From Serratia symbiotica (GTDB taxonomy: Bacteria > Pseudomonadota > Gammaproteobacteria > Enterobacterales > Enterobacteriaceae), in the NCBI GenBank assembly GCA_900380265.1, contig LR025083.1:62001-126000 (forward strand): a stretch of DNA of 64,000 nt, given 5' to 3'. Shown piece by piece: positions 55,708 to 64,000 of this stretch; the first letter of the stretch is position 1; every line of letters begins with the position of its first letter. Under the pieces are notes generated by a model, which had not been told where the DNA came from, made no database searches, and saw nothing but the letters and a program-made list of their open reading frames with translations. A program made the position numbers and the translations under genes.

Positions 55708-56451
55708 TTACTTCATATCTAGTGTGCGCCATAAACAAATAGCGCTCTTTTGTGCCACAATGTCTAAATACGATTCATGAGCCGCAAGCTCTGTATCACT
55801 CGCGTAGACTACGGGCATTGTTAGATTCTGGCGAACGCAGCGCTGAAGCTCCAGGGTAGAATGAGTGAGATGGGTATCACCTTTCATCTGAAACGTCATC
55901 GAAGTTTGACCGCCAGTCATCGCTAGATAAACTTCTGCTAAGAGCTTGGCATCAATCAATGCACCGTGGAGACCGCGCTTGTTATTATCTATCTTATAGC
56001 GGCTACATAGGTTATCAAGAGTATTCCGCTTTCCAGGAAATAAGCGGCGCGCCATGGCTAGGCTATCAGTGATTTTACAGAAGGTCTCAATCTTCGGAAT
56101 GGCTCTTTGTACTAGCTCGAATTCGTAGTCCATAAAGCCGATATCAAACGCCGCGTTATGGATAATTAACTCACTGCCATAGATAAAATCGAGAAACTTA
56201 TCAGCGATCTGATCGAAGGGTGGTTTATCTGCTAGGAACTCATCGCTTATTCCGTGTACACGATAGGCTGCTGGATCTACCATCCGATCTGGTTTAACGT
56301 AGGCATGGTACTGGCGACCTGTGACTCGGCGGTTAATGACTTCTACGGCCCCGATTTCAATAATACGGTGACCCTCGAAGTGACAACCCAGTTTATTTAT
56401 ACCTGTTGTTTCGGTATCCAGGGCGATCTGTCTAGTGATTGTTGACTTCAT
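55708..56451 (-). CDS. dnaQ: DNA polymerase III epsilon subunit (proofreading exonuclease)
   Basis: Intact 247-residue 3'-5' exonuclease of the replicative polymerase. Exo I motif ALDTETTG (Asp12, Glu14), Exo [15 protein letters not shown], Exo [23 protein letters not shown]; the C-terminal alpha-subunit-binding region ends [13 protein letters not shown]. Slightly longer than E. coli (243). Divergent from rnhA with 69 bp between the start codons, the conserved arrangement with overlapping promoters. Proofreading is therefore retained even though repair genes elsewhere in the window are lost. Confidence 0.96.
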   Translation of the reverse strand: MKSTITRQIALDTETTGINKLGCHFEGHRIIEIGAVEVINRRVTGRQYHAYVKPDRMVDPAAYRVHGISDEFLADKPPFDQIADKFLDFIYGSELIIHNAAFDIGFMDYEFELVQRAIPKIETFCKITDSLAMARRLFPGKRNTLDNLCSRYKIDNNKRGLHGALIDAKLLAEVYLAMTGGQTSMTFQMKGDTHLTHSTLELQRCVRQNLTMPVVYASDTELAAHESYLDIVAQKSAICLWRTLDMK

Positions 56452-56520
56452 ATTAGAATGCTCAGAGGTCTGATTTATGTCAGACTTGGTTTTAGGACTA
56501 AGAAGAAGAGTTTAGCAGAT

Positions 56521-56988
56521 ATGCTCAAACAGGTAAAAATTTTCACTGACGGCTCTTGCTTGGGTAATCCCGGGCCCGGGGGCTATGGGGTGATATTGCG
56601 GTATAAGCAGGTCGAGAAGGCGTTGAGTATGGGTTATTACCTCACTACAAATAACCGTATGGAGTTGATGGCAGGGATTGTGGCGTTGGAGTCGTTGACT
56701 TCACCCTGTGAGGTAATTCTTAGTACCGACAGTCAATACGTGTGCCAAGGTATTACCAATTGGGTCCTGAATTGGGAAAAACGTGGCTGGAAAACCGCCA
56801 ATAACCAACCTGTCAAAAATATTGACTTATGGCAACGCTTGGATTTGGCCATTCAGCACCACAGCATTACATGGGAATGGGTTAAGGGCCACGCTGGTCA
56901 TCTAGATAACGAACGCTGCGACTTATTGGCGCGTGATGCAGGTGGCCATCCAACCCAGGAGGATTTCGGATATCAACAAGAAGGTTAA
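56521..56988 (+). CDS. rnhA: ribonuclease HI
   Basis: Intact 155-residue enzyme cutting RNA in RNA:DNA hybrids. All catalytic residues are present: Asp10 ([16 protein letters not shown]), Glu48 (NNRMELM), Asp70 (STDSQYV), the His loop VKGHAGH and Asp134 ([11 protein letters not shown]). Start MLKQVKIF matches E. coli and the length is identical; the frame extends 21 codons further upstream to 56458 with no homology. Its 3' end overlaps, in antisense, the read-through tail of the yafS pseudogene. Confidence 0.96.
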   Translation: MLKQVKIFTDGSCLGNPGPGGYGVILRYKQVEKALSMGYYLTTNNRMELMAGIVALESLTSPCEVILSTDSQYVCQGITNWVLNWEKRGWKTANNQPVKNIDLWQRLDLAIQHHSITWEWVKGHAGHLDNERCDLLARDAGGHPTQEDFGYQQEG

Positions 56989-57700
56989 GTAATGTGACAG
57001 TAGTTCTTCATTGCGCCTACCGCCGACGGTAGAGATGGTTTTTTTATTGCCATACTGATCGGTGTGTGTTAATGGTAATGCACGTTTGCGTGAAACAATT
57101 ACATTCATGCAGCCCAGAGCGGGTAAATGGGTAGATAAGAACGTGTTGCTTTTTTTCTGCCAGGGTATTACCTGAAAACGTGCTTGGTGCAAAACTTCGT
57201 AATTCAGCAGGCTCATCCAATCCAGCATCTGCATCTGGGGTAACATGTGGCTAACATAAGGCTGGCGATGCTTTAGCCATGGCAGTAGCTTGCCTATACC
57301 AACTAGGCTAAACGGATTGAAGCCGCTGATTACCAACCAGCCGTTGTCGATCAATACCCGATCAAGTTCACGTAATAAGCGATGGGGATCGTTTGTATAG
57401 CACAGTGTCTGTGCCAACAAACACGCATCGATTGACTTAGTAAGAAAAGGAAGAGGGAAGTTGTTAGCAATCACCTGCAGCCCGCTTCCTGCTTGCCCAA
57501 CATTGACTTGATGTGGATAGCACATTTATTTGTAGAAATATCGGCGCTTAGGCCGCCGAGTTTCACAAGGTGGAAGCCATAAATCTTCGGCCACCAAGGG
57601 TGCACTTGCTGTTCAAGTGCTTTACGATAGTACTTGCCCATGCAAGCTTAGACCATGATGTTGGGTTAGTTAGGTTTTGTAGACTACGGTCTAGTTTCAT
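56923..57700 (-). pseudogene. yafS: yafS pseudogene (SAM-dependent methyltransferase-like)
   Basis: Recently broken. The original ATG at 57700 gives MKLDRSLQNLTNPTSWSKLA with Trp; a lost base in GCATGGGCAAG shifts the frame before KYYRKALEQQVHPWWPKIYG. A second lost base near 57535 (KCAIH/CYPHQVNV) restores a long frame that is open for 200 codons with SADISTNK, SIDACLLAQTLCYTNDPHRL and GWLVISGFNPFSL intact. An ATG at 57525 could in principle start a truncated product lacking the N-terminal 60 residues. The C-terminus runs 66 bp into antisense rnhA, implying loss of the original stop. Confidence 0.9.
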
Positions 57701-57739
57701 GATTAATTATCTTATTTTGTTGTGAATGAGAAAGATAAT

Positions 57740-58495
57740 ATGAATCTTATAGTATTCCTACTTTATAAGATAATTACATTTAGTTGCTTGATAATTAATA
57801 TGGGTAACGCGTTCTTGTTTCGCCGCCTAAAGCTAATACCAGAGCCGATTGCGCTCATGAGCGCAATTAGGGTGACGTTAGCGTAGGTTGCGAAGATTAT
57901 GTTGTAGTGTCTGCATTTTCTGGTTTAGGGGTAGGTAATGCTAGGTGAAGGCGAATTATTTAGTAGGAAATGCTAAAAATGAAAAATAAATAGCCATCAA
58001 TACATAATGATAGCGCGTCTAGGACATAGGGTGTGACCTGGCATTTGATATAAGATGCTCATCTTGATTGGCGGCGATACTATGTTCGTCTTGGATGACG
58101 GAAAAATTTTAAGGTGATGTAGCACAAATGTCTTAATCATTTAAGCACTTGGATCATGTTTCAGTAACATCTTGATATGTTATTCGGATCCACTGAGGCG
58201 TTGTAAGGTTATGTATTTGGTATGTTTTGAGAGAAAACTATACATTTAAGTATAAAATAACATGATGCTGTATCAATAGTATAAACCAATTTGGCGCGCC
58301 AATTCACTGGTCATCAGAGAGAACAGCAACTCTATGATTGGTAATATGATTGTATTTTTTAAGATACCCAATCTGTAATCATACACTACAAAAGTGATTT
58401 TGTTACTGTAAGTCACTTCTCCGAGGATTAATCTGTTTTCGTAATTAGTTTATAGCTGATAGAATAAAACTGATTTTCAATTACCTTAATTAATA
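57740..58495 (+). pseudogene. gloB: gloB fossil (glyoxalase II)
   Basis: Divergent from yafS, as in E. coli. ATG 57740 reads MNLIVFLLYKIITF then SCLIINMGNAF, matching GloB MNLNSIPAFDDNYIW then CLIVDPGDAE. Near 58035-58110 the frame gives LGH...MLILIGGDTMFVLDDG and KILR, matching [20 protein letters not shown] with FSGGCGRLFEG. The zinc motif THHHHDH is not visible. Span is near the intact 756 bp. Confidence 0.65.
57848..57867. repeat. 20-nt perfect palindrome
   Basis: ATTGCGCTCATGAGCGCAAT, arms of 10 bp, no loop, inside the gloB fossil. Confidence 0.85.
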
Positions 58496-58499
58496 TGAA

Positions 58500-59990
58500 T
58501 TAATGCACAGTAAGAATGCTTAACTTAGCCCTCCTAGGAGGCTAAGGTAGGGCCTAAGTAGACTGCAGAGGTGAGATCACAGTATGTACAGATTATTTCT
58601 CGGCAGGCAAAGAAATTAAGTAAGTAGGGAACGGTGTTCTAGCGTGTTTTGTATATTAAGGGTCAGGGAGATTCCTTTCATAAGCCTCTCTAATGCTGTT
58701 AGAGAGGGCAGAGATAGGATTTTAATACCTGATCGTTATAGTTAACAATGAACCAACCTAAAAAGCAAGCAGTATACCAATTATATATCATACTGAGTGC
58801 AGTCGAACATCCACTTATTAGTTGGGTTTTGCAATAAATTGTGCTTTCCCGATAGAACAGGTATTGTTGTCTGTGACAGCACCATGTATATGAATACGTA
58901 CCGTCAAGCTTCAATGCCAAAGAGTTATGGTAGATCGTTCTATTTTAACTGATTAAAAAAATAACATAACAGGTGATTTGATGACTTATGTTATATAAGC
59001 GCTTTGTTTGTAATTATATAGTTATATAGGTGAATTGATTCCGAGTAATTACCAATATCATACGCTTATAATACTATTAGTATCTATGTGGAATAGTTGT
59101 TAATAAACAAGGGTTGGACAGAAATCCACAATGGTTCCTATTTCGTGTATAAATTAATGTATCATACTAACATGCTCATGTTTATCGATATTATTAATAT
59201 GCGCCAAGCAGTACGATATAAAGCCTTCCAAAGGTTAATGAAGCTCGTTCACTAGTCTATTGATTACACCGAAATTGCTAAGAGCAGACGCGTCTGATAT
59301 GAGATATTTATTGCCATTATTAGAGTAATGTTTATAATCCAGATAATAACAGTGCCTCTATTAATATGTCGATATATTGTGAGATTAAAGGTGCCTGTTT
59401 TGATTGTAAATCCGTACGGCGATGACCGTATTACAAGCCTTTGGCTAAGCTTGCGTTAGTAAGGGACAGGTACGGTGGCCCATGATACGTGTAATTGGCA
59501 TTTCTTTACTCGGATACAGCATTACACAGTAGTTCAATGTCAATAGCAGTTATTGCAGAGTTGACACGATTGATGTATTAAGAGTTTTTAAAGTCATACA
59601 TAGCTTACAAATAAAGTGTATTTAATAGTAGCATCACCTCTTAGGTTCGTCAAGGTAAGTCTTTTTTGAGTATTGTATACTCACAGACTATCGGCTGTTA
59701 ACGAGATTATGAGTCGAAGTGAAGGCTCGGGCAACGTAATTATTCACAGATTTGTAGCAAACGAACCTTGCTTATTATTCATAAAATAATTCCGAGCTAG
59801 AGGAAACTCTGCTAGGGTATGTAGCGTAGGGACGCTAGTTTACATATTGTAAGTTGTCAACAATTAGTGCCTAGCGAACACCAGTAAGGTGTTCTAGTGG
59901 AGACTAGATTCTATAGTCTAATGTGATAGGTTTTAAGTTTTTGGCATAAAAAAGCTTTTTGACTCAAGTAGCTGCTGCTGTTTACTGTTA
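58500..59990. other. 1.5-kb region, expected mltD/yafE, not convincingly readable
   Basis: E. coli order predicts mltD on the plus strand (from about 58.6 kb) and possibly yafE on the minus strand. A plus-strand stretch near 59055 reading LPISYAYN might be the MltD LPIVESAFD block, but this is too weak to call. A CCTCTCTAA/TTAGAGAGG hairpin lies near 58684-58706. Confidence 0.45.
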
Positions 59991-59994
59991 TTCT

Positions 59995-60787
59995 TAGCCT
60001 GAGCTGATACTCATTCCGATTGAATTCTACTAGAAGTGGGTTAGAATGCGGGGCGCTTGTTTCTCACACTGATGATTGCACCGATTGAAGATCACCATAA
60101 AATACAAAATACAACAGTCGCCAAAAGCCTTACGTCGATTATCGTGAATACAATGCACTTCACGTAACGCCATACCATTAGTGAACTTATATAGTGCATG
60201 AATGCGTTTTTGTGCTAGGCATTAAAGTCACAAACCATAAACACTGGTCTCTGATAGTCAAGTATTTACTCGCCGATCGGGGAGTAACTGCCTGCTGTAA
60301 ATATGAACGCTAAAGCTAAAATTTGCTGAATGAATATTCACAATCATCAAGAGTTGATCGTTGCATAACGGGTAAACGGTCATCAAGGCTGATTTTTATG
60401 CCGAAATAAAGGTTCCCAGTCACGGAGTGGTAGCAATATACTAGCTGTGCTCTCGAAAGAGTCATCGCGCCTGATGCATGTTCTGGTAGTATAAATGCTG
60501 GACCCTGATCGGTTGACAGATAGTGGGCGATAGTGAAATGAACCAGTTTTTTTGGGGGGGGGGCTGCGTTTTTTGCAATAGCACTACTTGTGCATCTTTG
60601 CCAACCTGTTCAGGTTACAAACTAATTGCCTCCCTGTTGTTTAAACATATTCTATACCTTGACCCGCAGCGCACCAGCAGTCGGGTATTCGGCCATTCAA
60701 GATAATGGTTAATTAATGGTGTTATGGAAATTGTGCGTCACTGGTTGGCCTGCCACATACCTTACAGCATAAATTCGTGTCAGAAAG
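59995..60787 (-). pseudogene. yafD: yafD fossil (endonuclease/exonuclease/phosphatase family)
   Basis: Very legible. From the N-terminus on the minus strand: RIYAVRYVAGQPVTHNF (NTYAMRYVAGQPAERIL), [14 protein letters not shown] (YGKDAHLVLLQEAQ), [20 protein letters not shown] then [32 protein letters not shown] then RQLLP, RIHALYKFTNGMALREVHCI then HDNRRKAFG, and HSNPLLVEFNRNE at the end. At least six frame changes link these, plus stops. A run of ten G (60554-60563) next to seven T interrupts the codons after LLQKTQ. Length 793 bp against about 800 in E. coli. Confidence 0.9.
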
Positions 60788-60789
60788 AT

Positions 60790-63700
60790 AGTCACTATAT
60801 TCTAGTTTAGATGAATATTAGAAAATAAGTTTCCAGTAATAATGGATTATTTATACTCTTATTCATTTTATTTATTGCGTTGAGAGTCTATGGCAATAGG
60901 CTAGTTAATCTCCCATTTAGGATCTGGGTTGTAGTTGTCATCGGATAACTTTAAATAGACGCGAGTGCTGACACGCTGCCTTTGTGAAAACTGGAAGGCA
61001 TCATTTATGTTTTCTTGTGTAAACTCTTAGTTTGAGATAAATATTTGTAAACATAATGCTTGAACGTATAGCATAACTACCTATTATTGTACCTAAATTT
61101 TAAACCTTGGTAGCGTGGTAGATAGTCTGCCAATATTAGGAGCTGGTTATCGGACAGTAGTTAGGATAATCCGTAGGATAAAACCGCTACAGTAAGTAAA
61201 AAACAAACATCGTAGCGCATGCTATTTATTTGGCAGTTGTGTGTTTGATGATGATCATATCACTACTGAAAAAAGTAATATTTTAATCGTGATTGGAGAA
61301 GAAAATACAATAGAATATTGTCTATGCTTTGTTCTGGATTTTGGGTCTCGATACCCCTTTTAAAATACTTTCCCGGGAAATCGAGTTCCACTATTTAGGT
61401 ATGCACCATACGTTATTGAGGTGAATCGGAACGTATGAGCACTCTATTGTAACAGAGTTCGCTAGAAGATTAGGCGGTGGAGGTGATAAATCATCTCAAG
61501 TCAGAGTTGATCGCGGGCAAGCGACAAAAAAATGAGCTCAAACCTTTTTAATGGTGTTTAAAGGGCTGAATCAGAGAGGTGATGCACCAGGTGTATTACT
61601 TTTCCGTATTCCTAGGGTGTGATTCCTCATGTCCAAGAAGCAGTTTTAAGCGGTAATTTCAGGGTAAGGAAAGGCTAGTCCAAGCTGTTACCGTCGCCCT
61701 TCTGTTTTGCAACAACAAGGAGTAAGTAGGCATAATTTATGATTATCGGATCGGGAGAATAGTCTGGATAGTCTGTGTAAGAGTGTAATCAGGCTTCACT
61801 GACACTCCCAAATTGGTTAGAGTAGGATAAGATATGAAGGGATTAGTTAGTAATTGGATGGCAGTCAAAGAATACCTGCTGAAATCAATCGGGAGTCAGT
61901 GAGATTAGTGTTGATTAACATTGCTCTGAGTTATCTGACAAGGCAGCTATCTTTCTTAGCGCTTAGTATACTGTTGTCAGGGATGAAATATGGGCTAAGT
62001 TTAGCGACGTAATGCTAGCCGGGCTAGTTAGTTGTACATGACCCTAGCTATGGGAGAGCGCGATGAAGGATTAAACTGCTGCACGGTGCTAGAATCTACC
62101 GTGCAGAATGGCGTATTTGCTGTCATAGCGAATACGCAATAACAGAATGTTATAAAACGGAAATATTCTAAATCCGATGGTTAGATGGCTAATATTTAGC
62201 TAGCGTATTTAGATAATTCTATCATAGCATATAACATGATAGCGGAACAACGATCTTGTTTGCTATAAACATTAAGCGGATCGCCCATGATTGCTATATA
62301 TTTATTGTTAAGCTTATCTTTCCCATCATGGTTATGATAGCTTGCGGGTCAACAGAAAGTGAAGCTAGAAGTAGACGGCGTAAGATGTAAGCAATAAAAG
62401 CACCACCTGACTGGAATTAGGCTCAAACGCACTTGTAACTGAAGCGTCTCCTTTGAGTGGAATGACGGGTATCACAGCCTTTAAGTTGGGCTGATGAATT
62501 TAGCATCTTCTGCTATCTGATTATAGTTTTGGAGAAGTGCTTTGTTTTCTCAGGAAATGAACCTGTAGAGCGCATGACTTGCTTTGTTGGTGGTCTCAGT
62601 CGATCATGACTGGGCTTTGATATTTATGCTGTACTTAAAGAATCAAGCTGATAGTTGGTCGGGCTCAGCGGCTAATATCCGCAACCTCTAAGTTAGAACG
62701 TTCAGGTAGGAGCTGGATCGTGATTAAGGGTAGGGTACCGCTGAATACCATAGTAGTATGTAGGTGAGATCCTGCAGTCTCTGCTGCATTATTTATAAGT
62801 GACCAGTTAAGATTAACGCGGATAGTCGCTGCCTAAGTACGATTGGCAATGCCCAACGATTGTTGTACCCAATCTCACAATTCCACCTTAATCTTTACTA
62901 TTTTATACAATTGCTTTAAATTAAATCAAACATCAAGGATATGCTAGCATCCTTCGCAGTTATACCGATGCAATATCGCTACAGGATATCAGAAGAAAGT
63001 GATTGTATCTTGAGGTCAACAAGGAGATTAATGTTCAATTTAAGCTAATTACATCGACAGGGTCCTTACTTTCTTCTATGTGACAGGTGAAATTAACGAC
63101 AAGAAAGATTTTTAGTGCTGCTAGCCCGGTTGGAATAGATCAAGGCTGGTCGTTGTGGGCGAGCACCAGTTCAATGATTATTGCTTGGTCATAGAAGTCG
63201 TACGGCATAAGAGAGAGGGTGATATGTCTTCTCTCCACTGGAGGTTATGAGACTGTCTATGTTGTTATGCTACCTAAAAATAGTATCTGGTTTGACGAGA
63301 TCATCAAGTCCATCTAGGTAGACCTGGCGCATCTTGAGTAGCAATCTCCGGTTATGGCAAAAGTATCGCTTGGTACTGCTAGTAAGAGGCGTTTACCACT
63401 TCGCTCGTAATGATGAATGTATCCAGTTGTTACTTTCGAAGAGAGAATGAAATTAGACACAGCACAGATTGTAATTACACAGGAACAGCTCCACGTACTT
63501 TTTTAAAATATCAGGATTATTGCCAATGACACAAGGTTATGGATTACAATTTTATTGAGTTAATAAGAATATTGCCCCTGTTGTGAATAACGCTAGAATT
63601 CAGTAGCTACGTCTAGCTAACTTACCAAAGAGAACTCTCATAAATGACTTGGATTATGACGGGCTGTTGAATGTTTTTCGGTCTCACCGTGTATTCTCAG

Positions 63701-64000
63701 AGAGCGCCTAATAAAGGTCGAATTACCACCTAAGAAGAGTGCCTGTTGAGGTTGAAATAAATAGGAGAAGGCACGGAATGGTCATGGTGTTATTCTTGTT
63801 GTCGGCTTGCTATTGGTGTGCAAGCTGATGTTGGATATTGTCGCGGACAGCAATATCGCCATAAACTCCATTTCCTGGAGTGAATCACGCTTAACATCGG
63901 CACTCTAAGTCGACATTATTCATTGCCTTGACGAATCGCTAGGTTAAAATAACACACTGCACAAGTCTGGGAAATTTTATTCCTATGTTAGTGATGGGGG
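60790..64000. other. 3.2-kb terminal desert
   Basis: No intact gene and no fossil that I could align. E. coli order would put yafC (plus) and dkgB (minus) here, then an rRNA operon; no rRNA sequence is seen. Clear structures are hairpins at 62079-62106 (CTGCACGGT/ACCGTGCAG) and 62111-62137 (11-bp arms with one mismatch). Confidence 0.5.
62079..62106. repeat. perfect 9-bp inverted repeat, 10-nt loop
   Basis: Arms CTGCACGGT (62079-62087) and ACCGTGCAG (62098-62106). A second hairpin with GCGTATT/AATACGC ends follows within 10 nt. Confidence 0.85.

Noticed and set aside
1-64000. CRISPR arrays, tRNA or rRNA genes, prophage, insertion sequences
   Set aside because: No regularly spaced repeats, no T-loop GGTTCGAATCC-type motif with a matching acceptor stem, no rRNA-like stretch and no transposase-like frame were seen on reading both strands; a covariance-model search was not possible.

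Overview
This window looks like a chromosome segment from a member of the Enterobacterales, probably an insect-associated symbiont at an intermediate stage of genome decay. Every recognisable protein is closest in sequence and gene order to the Escherichia/Serratia/Yersinia group. Only about 13 of 64 kb (roughly 20%) is intact protein-coding sequence. I see no insertion sequence, prophage, tRNA, rRNA or CRISPR array. The species cannot be fixed from the sequence alone; a Serratia symbiotica-like or Sodalis-like lineage is one possibility (inference).

Fourteen genes look complete: gpt, dinB, ansP, rhlE, ybhL, ybhK, bioB, pgl, ybhA, brnQ, ahpC-type peroxiredoxin, queA, dnaQ and rnhA. The apparently empty DNA between them is mostly legible gene fossil. 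Reading it codon by codon, across stops and frameshifts, recovers pseudogenes in the order expected from E. coli K-12. Some are fresh (bioA, bioD and yafS carry a few frameshifts). Others are old (moaABCDE, modAC, proBA, sbcCD, phoBR, tgt) and show only protein-level traces.

Layout. 1-15.4 kb: fossils proA-proB-crl-frsA, intact gpt, fossil pepD, a desert, intact dinB, fossils yafJ-gmhA, then a long desert. 15.4-16.9 kb: isolated intact ansP. 18.2-36 kb: rhlE and ybhL intact, moaE-D-C-B-A fossils, ybhK intact, uvrB fossil, bioD-C-F fossils, bioB intact, BirA operator, bioA and ybhB fossils, pgl and ybhA intact, modC and modA fossils. 38.7-54.8 kb: sbcC-sbcD and phoB-phoR fossils, brnQ intact, proY fossil, peroxiredoxin intact, acpH fossil, queA intact, tgt-yajC fossils. 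55.7-60.8 kb: dnaQ and rnhA intact, yafS, gloB and yafD fossils. 60.8-64 kb: nothing readable.

Physiology implied by this window alone: molybdenum cofactor synthesis and molybdate uptake are both lost. Proline synthesis and a proline-type permease are lost, while asparagine and branched-chain amino acid permeases are kept. Biotin synthesis is reduced to bioB behind a preserved BirA operator. queA survives although the neighbouring tgt, which makes its tRNA substrate, is dead. UvrB and SbcCD are lost, while DinB, DnaQ and RnhA are kept. The fossil DNA also holds many perfect inverted repeats (arms up to 18 bp), which may be linked to loss of the hairpin nuclease SbcCD; I consider this the most novel signal here.
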